64,000 nt of DNA from an uncultured Acetatifactor sp. (GCA_910583845.1 CAJUAB010000002.1:186001-250000), one strand, 5' to 3'; shown: positions 44,837-54,633, counted from the stretch's first letter. The notes: generated from the letters alone by a model not told the origin. A program made the numbers and translations.

Positions 44837-45273
44837 TTTAAACGGAACGGTTATTTTATAGAAAAAGAAGAATTTTGTCAAATTGTATAGATCTGTAGAA
44901 TATGTGCATGAAAAACTGTTATGTTGCCATTTGCATCAAAGTTCACAATTATAAAACATAATATGGTATTGTGAATTCTGTATGCCTGCAAAAATGCGGA
45001 CCGACACAATTTGGCAAATAGTTACAACACGGCGAAAAGCGCTGATTCCGGCTTGATACAGCACTCCAATGCGGAAAAAAGACAAAAAGACTTGACATTT
45101 AAAAAAGTGTTCATTATACTAAGTGCATAAATTGCATGCGTTGTTGATTGTATACAGGTATCCAGAGACGGATGCAGGTATTTACGCCGTTTTCCATAAG
45201 CGGTTTTACCTTATGGATTTAGCGCAATAAAGGAACAAAGTATGCAAGGAAAAAATATAGGGAGGAAAAAGAG
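44837..45273. promoter_or_regulatory. Regulatory region of the Opp operon
   Basis: AT-rich non-coding DNA. It holds an inverted repeat TTCACAAT...ATTGTGAA (44942-44949 and 44968-44975), a possible weak promoter TTGTCA-17-GAATAT near 44875-44903, and the main promoter TTGACA (45092-45097), 17 bases, TATACT (45115-45120). The leader to the ATG is about 145 bases. Confidence 0.75.
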
Positions 45274-47592
45274 ATGAAAAAGAAATTGTTGACATTGCTG
45301 CTGACAGCTACCATGACGGTTTCCATGGCTGCCTGTGGCAATAGTAACAATGAAAACCAAGGTAGCTCGACACCCGGTACTGAAAGCCAGACCCCCAGTA
45401 CCGAAAGCCAGGCCTCCGGCAATGAGAGCCAGACACCCAGCTCTGACAGCGGCAGCAATGAGAACGCGCCGATCGAGGACACCACATCGCTTATGGCTGA
45501 TCTGAATAAGCAGGCGGATCTGGATGTGGCTGCTCACGACGAAAAGTCCGATGAGATCTACAACACTGTCTTCGGCGAGTTTCAGACTTACTACGATGAG
45601 GCGCTGGCCGAGACCAACGTGAGCATGCGTCTGGCCAAGATGGCTATCGCGGAGGCAAAGCTCCTGGAAGCCGGGGCCGTTACGCCTTATGCGAATGATG
45701 CCGGCAACTATGCCATGAGTGCCATTGTGCCGCACACGATTCCCGCTGTGGAGTGGGGATTTGACGGCGAGGCCCGTGGGTACAGCAACCTGCTGATTGC
45801 CGATCGCCTGCTGACTCCGGAGGAGCGCACGGAACTCACAACCAAGTGGAGCGAGCTGGTAGGAACCGGTACATGGGAGGAATATGCCGTGCAGTGGGCT
45901 GCGGACAACGGCATCACTTTGGCGGACAGCTATACCTTGGGTTCCGATACCAATGACGAGCCCACCACCTGGGATTATCTGTCTTCTTCCAAGACTGCTG
46001 ACGGCCGGACCCTTTCCGCTACCTGGGACGGTCTGCTGCGCTATGACTCCGAGAATATCCAGCAGCCTGCTCTTGCCGAGAGCTATGAGATTTCAGACGA
46101 TAACCTGACATACACCTTCCATCTGCGCAAGGGAGTGAAGTGGGTTACTTATCAGGGCACGGAAGTGGCTGAACTGAAAGCCGACGATTTTGTGGCGGCC
46201 ATGCAGCACATCGGCGATACTCCGTCAGGCGGCCTGTATGCCGTGGTTTCCTGCATTGAGAATCTGGCGGCTTATGCCACAGGCGAGATTACCGATTTCT
46301 CCGAGGTTGGCGTCAAGGCGCTGGATGACTATACTGTGCAGTATACATTAAGCGAGCCTACTCCGTGGTTTTTATCTGTAGTCGGATATTCCGCGATGGC
46401 TCCTCTGTGCCGCAGCTACTATGAGTCTCAGGGAGGAAAATTCGGCGAGGAGTTTGATCCCGCAGCTTCCGATTATACTTTCGGCTCCGACGCGCAGCAC
46501 ATCGTTTACTGTGGGCCTTATCTGGTGAGCAACTATACTTATCAGAATACCATTGTGCTTACGGCAAACCCCAGCTATTACAATGCGGATAAGGTTCGGA
46601 TCAAGACCGTTACCATGAAGTTCAATGACGGAACGGATGAGCTGTTCTCCTGGAACAATTACATGAACGGCATTTTCAACGCCGGTCTGGGACTGGGTTC
46701 TTCCGCCCTTGAACAGGCCAAGGCTACTGCCGTACCCGATGATCCCGACGGCAAGAATTACTTTGAAAAGTATGCATATGTTGTCTCCGAAAGCGCGACC
46801 TCTTATGTAAATTCTGTAAATCTGTGCCGTTACGCTTACGCGAACTACAATGACGAAACGCAGGTAAAATCCAGTAAGACGCAGCTGCAGGCTGAGCGCA
46901 GCCAGGCTGCCATGATGAATCAGAATTTCCGCCTGGCAGTGGCGCTGGCCAATGACCGCGGCACGGTGAACGCTCTCAGCAGGGGCGAGGATCTGAGATA
47001 TGCCCGTCTGACCAATTCCTATGTGCCGGGCAGCTTCATCAGTGTCTCCGAGGAAATTACGGTTGACATTAACGGCACCGCCACCACCTATCCGGTGGGC
47101 ACCTATTACGGGGAGATCCTGCAGGATCAGATTACGGCCGACGGCTATCCCATGAAAGTCTGGGATCCCAGCGGCGCTGACGGCGCAGGCTCCAGCCTTG
47201 GATTTGACGGCTGGTATCTGCCTGAGGATGCTGTAAAGTATCTGGAGAAGGCGATCGAAGAGCTTGCCGCGGAGGGTGTCGAGGTTAGCGAGACCAACCC
47301 TATTTATCTGGATATGCTTTACCAGGACTACAGCACCATCGGTTCTGCCATGAATCAGGCTCAGAAGCAGACTATTGAGCAGGTTCTCGGCGGTAAGGTC
47401 ATTATCAATCTGGTTCCCTGCGTATCTGATGACAACAGGTCTTACGCCGGATATTACGGAGAGTTTGGGTATCAGATGAACTATGATTACGGCGGAAATA
47501 CCGGCTGGGGTCCCGATTACGGTGATGCCCAGACCTATCTGGATACTTTTATGGCTGGCGGTTATATGTGCTATGTCCTGGGACTTTGGTAA
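45274..47592 (+). CDS. Oligopeptide-binding lipoprotein (OppA-like), enlarged
   Basis: This 772-residue lipoprotein (lipobox MAAC) has a Ser/Thr/Gln/Glu linker (24-65) and an SBP family-5 domain (TWDYLSSSKTADGRTL, YEISDDNLTYTFHLRKGVKW). OppA proteins are about 540 residues. The extra 150 residues (about 70-215) precede the binding core and contain a segment resembling the second lobe of OppA (MAIAEAKLLEAGAVTPY), perhaps a partial internal duplication. First gene of the operon. Confidence 0.88.
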   Translation: MKKKLLTLLLTATMTVSMAACGNSNNENQGSSTPGTESQTPSTESQASGNESQTPSSDSGSNENAPIEDTTSLMADLNKQADLDVAAHDEKSDEIYNTVFGEFQTYYDEALAETNVSMRLAKMAIAEAKLLEAGAVTPYANDAGNYAMSAIVPHTIPAVEWGFDGEARGYSNLLIADRLLTPEERTELTTKWSELVGTGTWEEYAVQWAADNGITLADSYTLGSDTNDEPTTWDYLSSSKTADGRTLSATWDGLLRYDSENIQQPALAESYEISDDNLTYTFHLRKGVKWVTYQGTEVAELKADDFVAAMQHIGDTPSGGLYAVVSCIENLAAYATGEITDFSEVGVKALDDYTVQYTLSEPTPWFLSVVGYSAMAPLCRSYYESQGGKFGEEFDPAASDYTFGSDAQHIVYCGPYLVSNYTYQNTIVLTANPSYYNADKVRIKTVTMKFNDGTDELFSWNNYMNGIFNAGLGLGSSALEQAKATAVPDDPDGKNYFEKYAYVVSESATSYVNSVNLCRYAYANYNDETQVKSSKTQLQAERSQAAMMNQNFRLAVALANDRGTVNALSRGEDLRYARLTNSYVPGSFISVSEEITVDINGTATTYPVGTYYGEILQDQITADGYPMKVWDPSGADGAGSSLGFDGWYLPEDAVKYLEKAIEELAAEGVEVSETNPIYLDMLYQDYSTIGSAMNQAQKQTIEQVLGGKVIINLVPCVSDDNRSYAGYYGEFGYQMNYDYGGNTGWGPDYGDAQTYLDTFMAGGYMCYVLGLW

Positions 47593-47643
47593 GAAGACAG
47601 GGGTAAGAATCCTCAGAACAGTTTTTCTTTTATAACAGATGGG

Positions 47644-47665
47644 GGGGCGAGGGAGTCCTCGCCCC
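47644..47665 (+). terminator. Attenuating hairpin between oppA and oppB
   Basis: GGGGCGAGG and CCTCGCCCC pair over GAGT, followed by a weak T-tract (TCTTGTGTTATTTT). This place commonly holds a leaky terminator that keeps the binding protein more abundant than the permeases. Confidence 0.6.
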
Positions 47666-47716
47666 TCTTGTGTTATTTTCATTTTCATCCATTATTGTGA
47701 GAGAGTTGGATTACTT

Positions 47717-49297
47717 ATGGGAAGATATGTATTAAAGAGATTACTGCATGGAGTCGTATCCATCATTCTGGTGGTTTTCATCGTCATGCTGCTGGTTTAC
47801 GGACTGATGAACCGTGACCTTGTGTTTGCCAAGGATGCAAACTTTGGCAAACAGACCAACAATAACAGACGTACTTATATGCTTCAGCAGTGGGAATTGT
47901 TCGGTTATGTCGACTATGTCCCCTACGCTGATTATATGTTGATGCTTCGGCAGGAGGGAGAGATTGATGAGGAGACCCGGGCCGAGGCAGTAAAGCTGGG
48001 ACGTGACGCGGACGGAAGCAAGGATTCCGAACTCGCGGCACAGTATATCGAACAATTTACGGAATATTATGAGTCGAAGGGCTATACGGTGGAGCGTCTG
48101 GGCGCTGTGCTTTCCAGAGGCAAAATTGCCCCCGGCGGTCAGCCCGCGCTGTTTGCCCATAAGGATAATTCCCTGCTTGAGCGGCTCTGGACATATTTTA
48201 CCAACCTTATTCAGGTGGACAACATTCATTATGTGCCGGAATACAATGACATCGGGGAGAGAGGTCTCACTTTTACACTCTATGATCCGCTGTATGGCGG
48301 CGATCAGTTTTCTCCCGCGATTATGGGCAACGGGACCAAACATAAGTATCTTCTTTATTTTGACAATAGATTTCCCTATATCCATCAGAATCTGGCTACC
48401 GTCAATTTGGGCGTCAGTTTTTCCATCAGCCGAGGGGTGGATGTATTCACTACCATGACGCAGAGCCAGGGCTCCTGGGTGCAGTCTGCGATCACCTATC
48501 CCACAGGATTAAGTGAGATGAGCGCTGATGATCTGCACACGGCTACCTATATTGCCGGGTCCAGGGATACCAGCGAAATGCTCCAGGCCCGCTTTACGGA
48601 TGATTATACCAGTGTTATGACGGTGAGGGGCAGTTATTCCCGCTTGGGCTATTCTTTCCTGATCGGTATCATTGCCTCCATGGTGACTTACATTTTGGGA
48701 CTGCCCATTGGCGTATTGATGGCGCGTTTCAAGGAAGGGCTTTTTGACAAGATTGGCACGGTGTATATCATGTTCATCTCTGCCGTTCCGTCCCTGGCCT
48801 ATATTTTCCTGTTCCGGGGCATTGGCAGCGCCATAGGGCTGCCGACGATGTTCGACATGGATAACGTGAAAAAAGCCATGTATTTATTACCCATTATTTC
48901 ACTTGCGCTTCCCTCGGTGGCCAGTATGATGAAATGGATGCGTCGGTATATGATTGATCAGATGAATTCCGACTATGTGAAATTCGCCAGGTCCGGCGGT
49001 ATGTCGGAGACGGAGATCTTTTTCAAACATGTGATGAAGGTTGCCGCTATTCCCATTGTGCAGGGCATTCCCGGCACACTCCTGTTTGCCATGACGGGAG
49101 CGCTCATCACTGAACGAGTTTATCTGGTTCCCGGTGCGGGCGGCCTGCTCATTGATGCCATCAATCAGTATGACAACTCGGTAATTGTAGGCGTGACGTT
49201 GTTTTACGCGGTCCTGTCGGTTCTGGCGCTGATTCTGGGCGATGTGATGATGGCCATGGTGGACCCCAGAATTTCCTTTACGAATAAAGCGAGGTGA
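47717..49297 (+). CDS. Oligopeptide ABC permease OppB-type with large extracellular insert
   Basis: This 526-residue protein starts with a typical OppB helix (YVLKRLLHGVVSIILVVFIV), but a hydrophilic region of about 270 residues (about 35-305) precedes the remaining five helices. The EAA loop is MNSDYVKFARSGGMSETEIF. OppB proteins are about 310 residues. The insert faces outward and may bind substrate or the enlarged OppA. The start at 47717 has only a weak ribosome site. Confidence 0.87.
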   Translation: MGRYVLKRLLHGVVSIILVVFIVMLLVYGLMNRDLVFAKDANFGKQTNNNRRTYMLQQWELFGYVDYVPYADYMLMLRQEGEIDEETRAEAVKLGRDADGSKDSELAAQYIEQFTEYYESKGYTVERLGAVLSRGKIAPGGQPALFAHKDNSLLERLWTYFTNLIQVDNIHYVPEYNDIGERGLTFTLYDPLYGGDQFSPAIMGNGTKHKYLLYFDNRFPYIHQNLATVNLGVSFSISRGVDVFTTMTQSQGSWVQSAITYPTGLSEMSADDLHTATYIAGSRDTSEMLQARFTDDYTSVMTVRGSYSRLGYSFLIGIIASMVTYILGLPIGVLMARFKEGLFDKIGTVYIMFISAVPSLAYIFLFRGIGSAIGLPTMFDMDNVKKAMYLLPIISLALPSVASMMKWMRRYMIDQMNSDYVKFARSGGMSETEIFFKHVMKVAAIPIVQGIPGTLLFAMTGALITERVYLVPGAGGLLIDAINQYDNSVIVGVTLFYAVLSVLALILGDVMMAMVDPRISFTNKAR

Positions 49298-49302
49298 GAG
49301 GC

Positions 49303-50283
49303 GTGGAAGATTTCAGTAAAAAGTATAATATGCCGGATGCGGAGCTTTTTGCTCCTGTCAATCATGATGATCTTGCTTCCGAGAAGATCACCGCGCCCAG
49401 GTATTCCTATTGGAAATCCGTGTTCCGCGTGTTCTTCCGGAATCGGGTCAATATTGTCGTTCTTTCGCTGCTGGCTGTTTTGGTTGTGTTCGCGTTTATC
49501 TATCCCGTTATCATCGGCTATGATCCCGAGGTGAATCCTTACATGAATCTGACCGATATGGCCGCGCAGCATCTGAATCCCAAGAAAGCCATCGAGCATT
49601 TTGGATTCAGCATCAAGTGGATTTTCGGTACCAGCGGGCAGGGGGCATCTACTTTTGACTCCATCTGGCATGGTTCGCGCCTGTCGATCATGCTGGCTGT
49701 GATCTGTGCCGCCATCAACATGACCATTGGCATTATTCTGGGCGCTGTTTGGGGCTTCTCCCGGAAAGTGGATATTGTCATGAATGAGGTTTACAATGTG
49801 CTGGGCAATATTCCCATGACCCTGCTGATTTCCGTTATGGTGCTGGTTTTCTCTCCCAGTTTCTGGACGCTGGTCTTTGCCATGACGGTAATCGGATGGC
49901 TGGGCATGGCCTACTATATACGTACGCGGGTTATTATTATTCGAGACCACGAGTATAACCTGGCGTCGAGATGCCTGGGTACCAATATTTTTAAGATTGC
50001 CACCAAGAACATTTTGCCGTTTATGACTTCTGTCATTGTGCTGGAGATTGCCAGCGCCATTCCGGGTTATATATCCTATGAGGTGTTCCTGAGCTATATT
50101 GGACTGGGTATCAACGAGGCAACCCTGGGCCGTCTGATTCAGGAGGCTCAGAACGCCATGTCAACACCCGGCTGGGGGTGGGAGTTCTGGTCTCCTGTGG
50201 CGGTAGCGTCTGTCATCACCGTGGTTCTGTATGTTGTCGGTCAGAATCTGGGCGACGCGTCTGACCCCAGAACGCATATGTAA
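49303..50283 (+). CDS. Oligopeptide ABC permease OppC-type
   Basis: This 326-residue permease has an N-terminal cytoplasmic segment, six membrane helices and the EAA loop HEYNLASRCLGTNIFKIATK. The GTG at 49303 follows GAGGTGAGAG; an in-frame GTG at 49294 overlaps the oppB stop and is an alternative. The size is close to normal, unlike its partners. Confidence 0.9.
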   Translation: MEDFSKKYNMPDAELFAPVNHDDLASEKITAPRYSYWKSVFRVFFRNRVNIVVLSLLAVLVVFAFIYPVIIGYDPEVNPYMNLTDMAAQHLNPKKAIEHFGFSIKWIFGTSGQGASTFDSIWHGSRLSIMLAVICAAINMTIGIILGAVWGFSRKVDIVMNEVYNVLGNIPMTLLISVMVLVFSPSFWTLVFAMTVIGWLGMAYYIRTRVIIIRDHEYNLASRCLGTNIFKIATKNILPFMTSVIVLEIASAIPGYISYEVFLSYIGLGINEATLGRLIQEAQNAMSTPGWGWEFWSPVAVASVITVVLYVVGQNLGDASDPRTHM

Positions 50284-50296
50284 GGAGGACACAGCA

Positions 50297-52054
50297 ATGG
50301 AAGACAAGAAAGTACTGCTCTCTGTTCGCGATCTCCATGTTAAGTTCCGTGTCCGCGGCAGAGTGTTGACCGCAATCCGCGGTATTGACCTCGATATTTA
50401 TGAAAATGAATCTATCGCCATTGTAGGTGAGTCAGGCTCCGGCAAGTCCGTCTTTACCAAAACTTTTGCGGGAATGCTGGATTCCAACGGATTTATCTCT
50501 GAAGGGCGTCTCATATTTTCCGATGATGAACTGGCCGATACCCATGTCCGCATCGGCTCTGTGGCACAGAATTTCATCAGACATGCAAGGGCCAGGCTGG
50601 ACGAGTATTCCAGATACGAGTTCGGAGCCGCGACCTGGCAGGCCATGGAAAAGCTGAAAACCGAGCGGGAGGAACGCATGGGGCTTTCCCACCAGGAGCA
50701 GGAGGCCGCTGACAAGGCGCTGAAAAGTCTTGTGGATGAGCGAATCAGTGTCTTTAATCTGAAACAGACTCTGGATTCCAGAAATCAGAAGCAGGAGATC
50801 CGGGAAGCCACCGCAAAAATGAAGGAATACGACCGGAAGATCAAGGAGCTTAAAGCGGCTAACGCCCAGAAAGCCAGAGCCCATAAGGCCGCCGCTTCCA
50901 GCGACACGGCTTATCAGAGTGAATATGAGAAGGAAATGGCCAAACTGAAAACCCGCTACGCGAAAGAGATCACGGGCGCGCCTGATAAAAAGACGCTGGA
51001 GCGCAATGAGATTCTTGCGAAGGAGATCTATCTTTCTATTGGCCGCTACGGCTTCAGCAAGCGCCTGCAATTGATGAACGGTCTACTGAAAGCCTTTAAG
51101 AAAGCAATGATAATGGGTGTGGATCTGGATGACGAGGCGCAGAGAAACAAGGTGTTTGACACTGTGGCTTTTCGTGTGAAATACCTGGATGAAACACCGC
51201 GGGAGCTTCATGGTACCTGCATTTTGAATCTTGCCAATGTGAAATTTGCCGGCGACTGGAACCAGATTCGCGGACGGCGTATCGCTACGGTATTCCAAGA
51301 TCCCATGACCAGCTTGAATCCCATTGTTACCATCGGGAAACAGATTACCTCCGTTATTGTGCGCCATCAGGGCTGTTCGGAGGCGGAGGCCAGACGCCGT
51401 GCCATCGAACTCATGCACAAGGTGGGGATTCCCAAGGCGGAGAGCAGATTTGACGATTATCCGTTCCAGTATTCCGGCGGTATGCGGCAGCGGATCGTTA
51501 TTGCCATTGCCCTTTCCTGTCAGCCGAAAATTCTGATCTGTGACGAGCCTACTACGGCTCTGGATGTGACCATACAGGCGCAGATCCTGAAGCTCATCAA
51601 GGATTTGCAGAGAGAGTTCGGGTATACCATTGTATTTATTACCCATGATTTGGGTGTTGTAGCCAATATTGCGGACCGTGTGGCGGTGCTGTATGCCGGG
51701 CAGGTGATCGAACTGGGCAATGTGGATGAGGTTTTCTATGATCCGCGTCATCCCTACACCTGGGCATTGCTTTCCAGCCTTCCGCAGCTTGCGCAGAGCG
51801 GCAGCAAGCTCTATTCCATTACCGGTACGCCGCCGTCTCTCTACAACAGCATTACCGGGGATGCCTTTGCGCCCCGTAATCCGTTCTGCCTGAAAATTGA
51901 TACGCTGGAAGAACCGCCGATGTTTCAGATAACGGACACCCATTATGCGAAGACTTGGCTGCTTGATCCAAGAGCGCCGAAGATTGATAAACCTGAAAGC
52001 ATTCAGGATATTCACGAGAAGATTCTGGACGCTTACAACGTGGAAGAAGTATGA
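50297..52054 (+). CDS. Oligopeptide ABC ATPase OppD-type with large internal insert
   Basis: This 585-residue ATPase (usual size about 330) has Walker A GESGSGKS at about 44-51, but the Q-loop (TVFQDPMTSLNP) comes only at about residue 334. The roughly 230 residues between are charged and helical, with coiled-coil character (KMKEYDRKIKELKAANAQK). The signature FQYSGGMRQRIV, Walker B ILICDEPTTALD and the C-terminal OppD zinc-less tail are normal. All catalytic motifs look intact. AAGGAGG precedes the ATG. Confidence 0.9.
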   Translation: MEDKKVLLSVRDLHVKFRVRGRVLTAIRGIDLDIYENESIAIVGESGSGKSVFTKTFAGMLDSNGFISEGRLIFSDDELADTHVRIGSVAQNFIRHARARLDEYSRYEFGAATWQAMEKLKTEREERMGLSHQEQEAADKALKSLVDERISVFNLKQTLDSRNQKQEIREATAKMKEYDRKIKELKAANAQKARAHKAAASSDTAYQSEYEKEMAKLKTRYAKEITGAPDKKTLERNEILAKEIYLSIGRYGFSKRLQLMNGLLKAFKKAMIMGVDLDDEAQRNKVFDTVAFRVKYLDETPRELHGTCILNLANVKFAGDWNQIRGRRIATVFQDPMTSLNPIVTIGKQITSVIVRHQGCSEAEARRRAIELMHKVGIPKAESRFDDYPFQYSGGMRQRIVIAIALSCQPKILICDEPTTALDVTIQAQILKLIKDLQREFGYTIVFITHDLGVVANIADRVAVLYAGQVIELGNVDEVFYDPRHPYTWALLSSLPQLAQSGSKLYSITGTPPSLYNSITGDAFAPRNPFCLKIDTLEEPPMFQITDTHYAKTWLLDPRAPKIDKPESIQDIHEKILDAYNVEEV

Positions 52055-53367
52055 GAGAGGAGGCGAACAGGTTGAGTAAGATGACGAAAAAGAGCCTCCT
52101 TGGCGATTGCCCGGTGGATGCAGAGGGCAGAGAGATTCTGCTGAGTCTGAAAAATGTGGACATTACTTTCGGTAAGGGTGAAAATGCCGTCCGTGCTGTC
52201 ACTGATGCGTCCTTTGACATTTACAGGGGGGAAACTTTCTCACTGGTAGGGGAATCCGGTTCCGGAAAAACCACCATTGGCCGGGCTGTGATCAGAGTCA
52301 ATCCGCTGGCCGCCGGTGAGATAGATTACCGGGGAGTGAGGATTTCCGGTAAAATTCCCCATGCGTTGGACAGGGAAGTGATCAGGAACATCCAGATGGT
52401 GTTTCAGGACCCGGCCGCGTCCTTAAACGAGAGGGCCACGGTTGACTATATTATCTCCGAGGGGCTCTATAATTTCCATTTGTTTGAGAATGAAGCCGAC
52501 AGAGTCCGTAAAGTGGAGAAGATGATTGCACAGGTCGGTCTGCTGCCCGAGCATCTGACCCGTTATCCGCATGAGTTTTCAGGCGGGCAAAGACAGCGGA
52601 TCGGCATTGCCCGCGCGATGGTTATGGAGCCTGAACTGGTGGTGGCGGATGAGCCTATTTCCGCCCTGGATGTGTCTATCCGCGCCCAGGTGCTGAATCT
52701 GATGAAGAAATTTCAGCAGGAAAAGCATCTGACTTATCTGTTTATCGCGCATGATTTGTCCGTGGTACGCTTTATTTCCGACAGAATCGGAGTGATTTAC
52801 AAGGGACGGATCGTTGAAATAGCCTCCGCGGAGGAACTATTCAATTTCCCGCTCCATCCGTATACGCATTCGCTGATCTCCGCGATTCCTATTCCGGACC
52901 CGCAGCTTGAGAAGAATAAGGTGCTGTATACGTATGATCCTTCTATTCATGATTATTCCGTGGATAAGCCGGAGTTTGTGGATATCGGACATGACCACTG
53001 GGTTTATGGCAATAAGGAGGAGATTGAAAAATACAGGACTTTGCGGGAAAAGAATGAGCCGGTGAGGGCTATCACCATTACTTTCGATCCGGAGAAGCTA
53101 AAGGCTTCCGCGGAGGAGAAAGAGGCGCAGGACGCGGCTGCGGAAACGCAGTTTCTGGAGGCTCCGGTGCATGATACCGGCAACAGATTGTATGCCATAG
53201 CATCCTTTTTCCTGCCAATTTTAGGATTGATCGTAGGCTTTGTTTTCAGACATTTTCATTATATACGCAACTATAAAATGTGCAAAAAGGGTGCTGTTGC
53301 GGGATTGCTTGTGCTGGGTGCCATCGTGCTTATTTTCCTGTTGCTGCTTCTGCTGGCGGTTATTTAG
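52051..53367 (+). CDS. Oligopeptide ABC ATPase OppF-type with C-terminal membrane helices
   Basis: This 438-residue protein has a normal OppF domain: Walker A GESGSGKT, Q-loop MVFQDPAASLNE, signature FSGGQRQRIGIARA, Walker B LVVADEPISALD. After residue 330 comes an acidic linker and two hydrophobic helices (about 375-398 and 413-437). C-terminal membrane helices are not part of the family. The start overlaps the oppD stop (ATGA); a TTG at 52072 after GAGGAGG is an alternative. Confidence 0.88.
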   Translation: MREEANRLSKMTKKSLLGDCPVDAEGREILLSLKNVDITFGKGENAVRAVTDASFDIYRGETFSLVGESGSGKTTIGRAVIRVNPLAAGEIDYRGVRISGKIPHALDREVIRNIQMVFQDPAASLNERATVDYIISEGLYNFHLFENEADRVRKVEKMIAQVGLLPEHLTRYPHEFSGGQRQRIGIARAMVMEPELVVADEPISALDVSIRAQVLNLMKKFQQEKHLTYLFIAHDLSVVRFISDRIGVIYKGRIVEIASAEELFNFPLHPYTHSLISAIPIPDPQLEKNKVLYTYDPSIHDYSVDKPEFVDIGHDHWVYGNKEEIEKYRTLREKNEPVRAITITFDPEKLKASAEEKEAQDAAAETQFLEAPVHDTGNRLYAIASFFLPILGLIVGFVFRHFHYIRNYKMCKKGAVAGLLVLGAIVLIFLLLLLLAVI

Positions 53368-54633
53368 ATGAGGAGGACACGAAGGGGAGGCAGCCCGCAT
53401 ATCCCGAAAACTTTCAAGATCGAGATCTCGGACAGACATGTAAAAGCCCGGATTATTGCGGCAGTCGTTTTTCTTGTGATAAGCGCGGTTTCTCTGGGCT
53501 ATGGGGTCAGCGTACTGACTGGAACGGACAAGGGCTGGCAGTTTATTTCCTTCTCCGGCGATGGCGCGGAATATGCGGCTTCGTTTGCACTGACCTATGA
53601 GCTGGGTGTGACGGACAAATTGGCCAGAAACGAGAACAGAGAGATCCGGCGGATATATTCCGAGGCGTGTCTGAAAGCAGGAAGGGCTTTCGATGCCTAT
53701 GCGGTAAGTCCGGGCAATATACGGGCTCTGAACGAAGCCCCCAATGAAGTGGTGGAGCTGGATTCGGTGCTGTATGATGCGCTGGCTCTTCTTGAGCAAT
53801 ATGGGAACAGGACGGTGTATCTGGGGCCTGCTTTCCGATTTTACGAGAATGTATTTTCCTGTACGGAGGACTGGCAGCTGGAGGATTTTGACCCGGAATC
53901 CAACGAAGAGCTTGGAGCGCTGTTTGATCGGATTGCCGCTTATGCGCGTGATCCGGACAGCGTAAGGGTAGAGCTCCTGGGGGAGAACAGGGCGAGGCTG
54001 CATGTGTCGGAGGAATATCAGGCCTTTCTTGCGTATGAGGAACTGGGCGGGGCATTGGATTTCGGCTGGATGAAAAATGCTTTTATTACGGATTATATTG
54101 CGGATTCACTCACCAGCGCCGGTTACACCCGGGGGAGTGTAGCAAGCTACGACGGCTATACCAGAAATATGGATGACGGCAGCGGCACAATGTACAGTCT
54201 GAATATTTTTGACTGCATGGACGGCGCGGCGGCCGTGGTGGCGCGTCTCGATTATCAGGGCGCTATGACCTTTGTCTCCTACCGGGATTTTCCGATCAGT
54301 GCCATGGATTCTCAGCGCATATATGTGACTGCGGACGGAGAACGGAAGACTCTGTATCTGTCTCTGGAGGACGGATTGCCCTGCGCAGCCGCGGACAGTC
54401 TGACGGTGTATTCCGATACGCTGGGCTGCGCGGAGACCATGCTTTTATCCATGCCGGTTTTTCAACAGGAGAAGATTTCCGTCGATGATCTGACATACCT
54501 CACAGATTGCGGAGGGCTGGCCGTTTTGGCCGGAGACAGAAAACTTTTTGTCACGGATAGCAAGGTTGTACTCAACAGTCTGTACGACGGGTATGAGGTA
54601 GAATATACAGGATCAGGGACCGTGCCGGAATGA
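53368..54633 (+). CDS. Membrane-anchored ApbE-like protein
   Basis: This 421-residue protein has one N-terminal helix (about 30-50) and an extracellular domain. Stretches recall ApbE FMN transferases: SPGNIRALNEAPNEVVELD followed by a helix, and LDFGWMKNAFITDYIADSL where ApbE has a D-x-G-G-I-A-K-G-type motif. The key glycine/lysine pattern is altered, so activity is doubtful. It begins immediately after the oppF stop, so it is probably translated from the same mRNA. Divergent ApbE-like is the best reading; a novel family is possible. Confidence 0.5.
   Translation: MRRTRRGGSPHIPKTFKIEISDRHVKARIIAAVVFLVISAVSLGYGVSVLTGTDKGWQFISFSGDGAEYAASFALTYELGVTDKLARNENREIRRIYSEACLKAGRAFDAYAVSPGNIRALNEAPNEVVELDSVLYDALALLEQYGNRTVYLGPAFRFYENVFSCTEDWQLEDFDPESNEELGALFDRIAAYARDPDSVRVELLGENRARLHVSEEYQAFLAYEELGGALDFGWMKNAFITDYIADSLTSAGYTRGSVASYDGYTRNMDDGSGTMYSLNIFDCMDGAAAVVARLDYQGAMTFVSYRDFPISAMDSQRIYVTADGERKTLYLSLEDGLPCAAADSLTVYSDTLGCAETMLLSMPVFQQEKISVDDLTYLTDCGGLAVLAGDRKLFVTDSKVVLNSLYDGYEVEYTGSGTVPE

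Noticed and set aside
44675..45273. Integrated prophage or tRNA cluster after ssrA
   Set aside because: No integrase, phage gene or complete tRNA is present; only short copies of the tmRNA 3' end.
46372..47688. Long minus-strand frame (438 codons) across oppA
   Set aside because: Antisense of a well-supported lipoprotein gene; no family resemblance.
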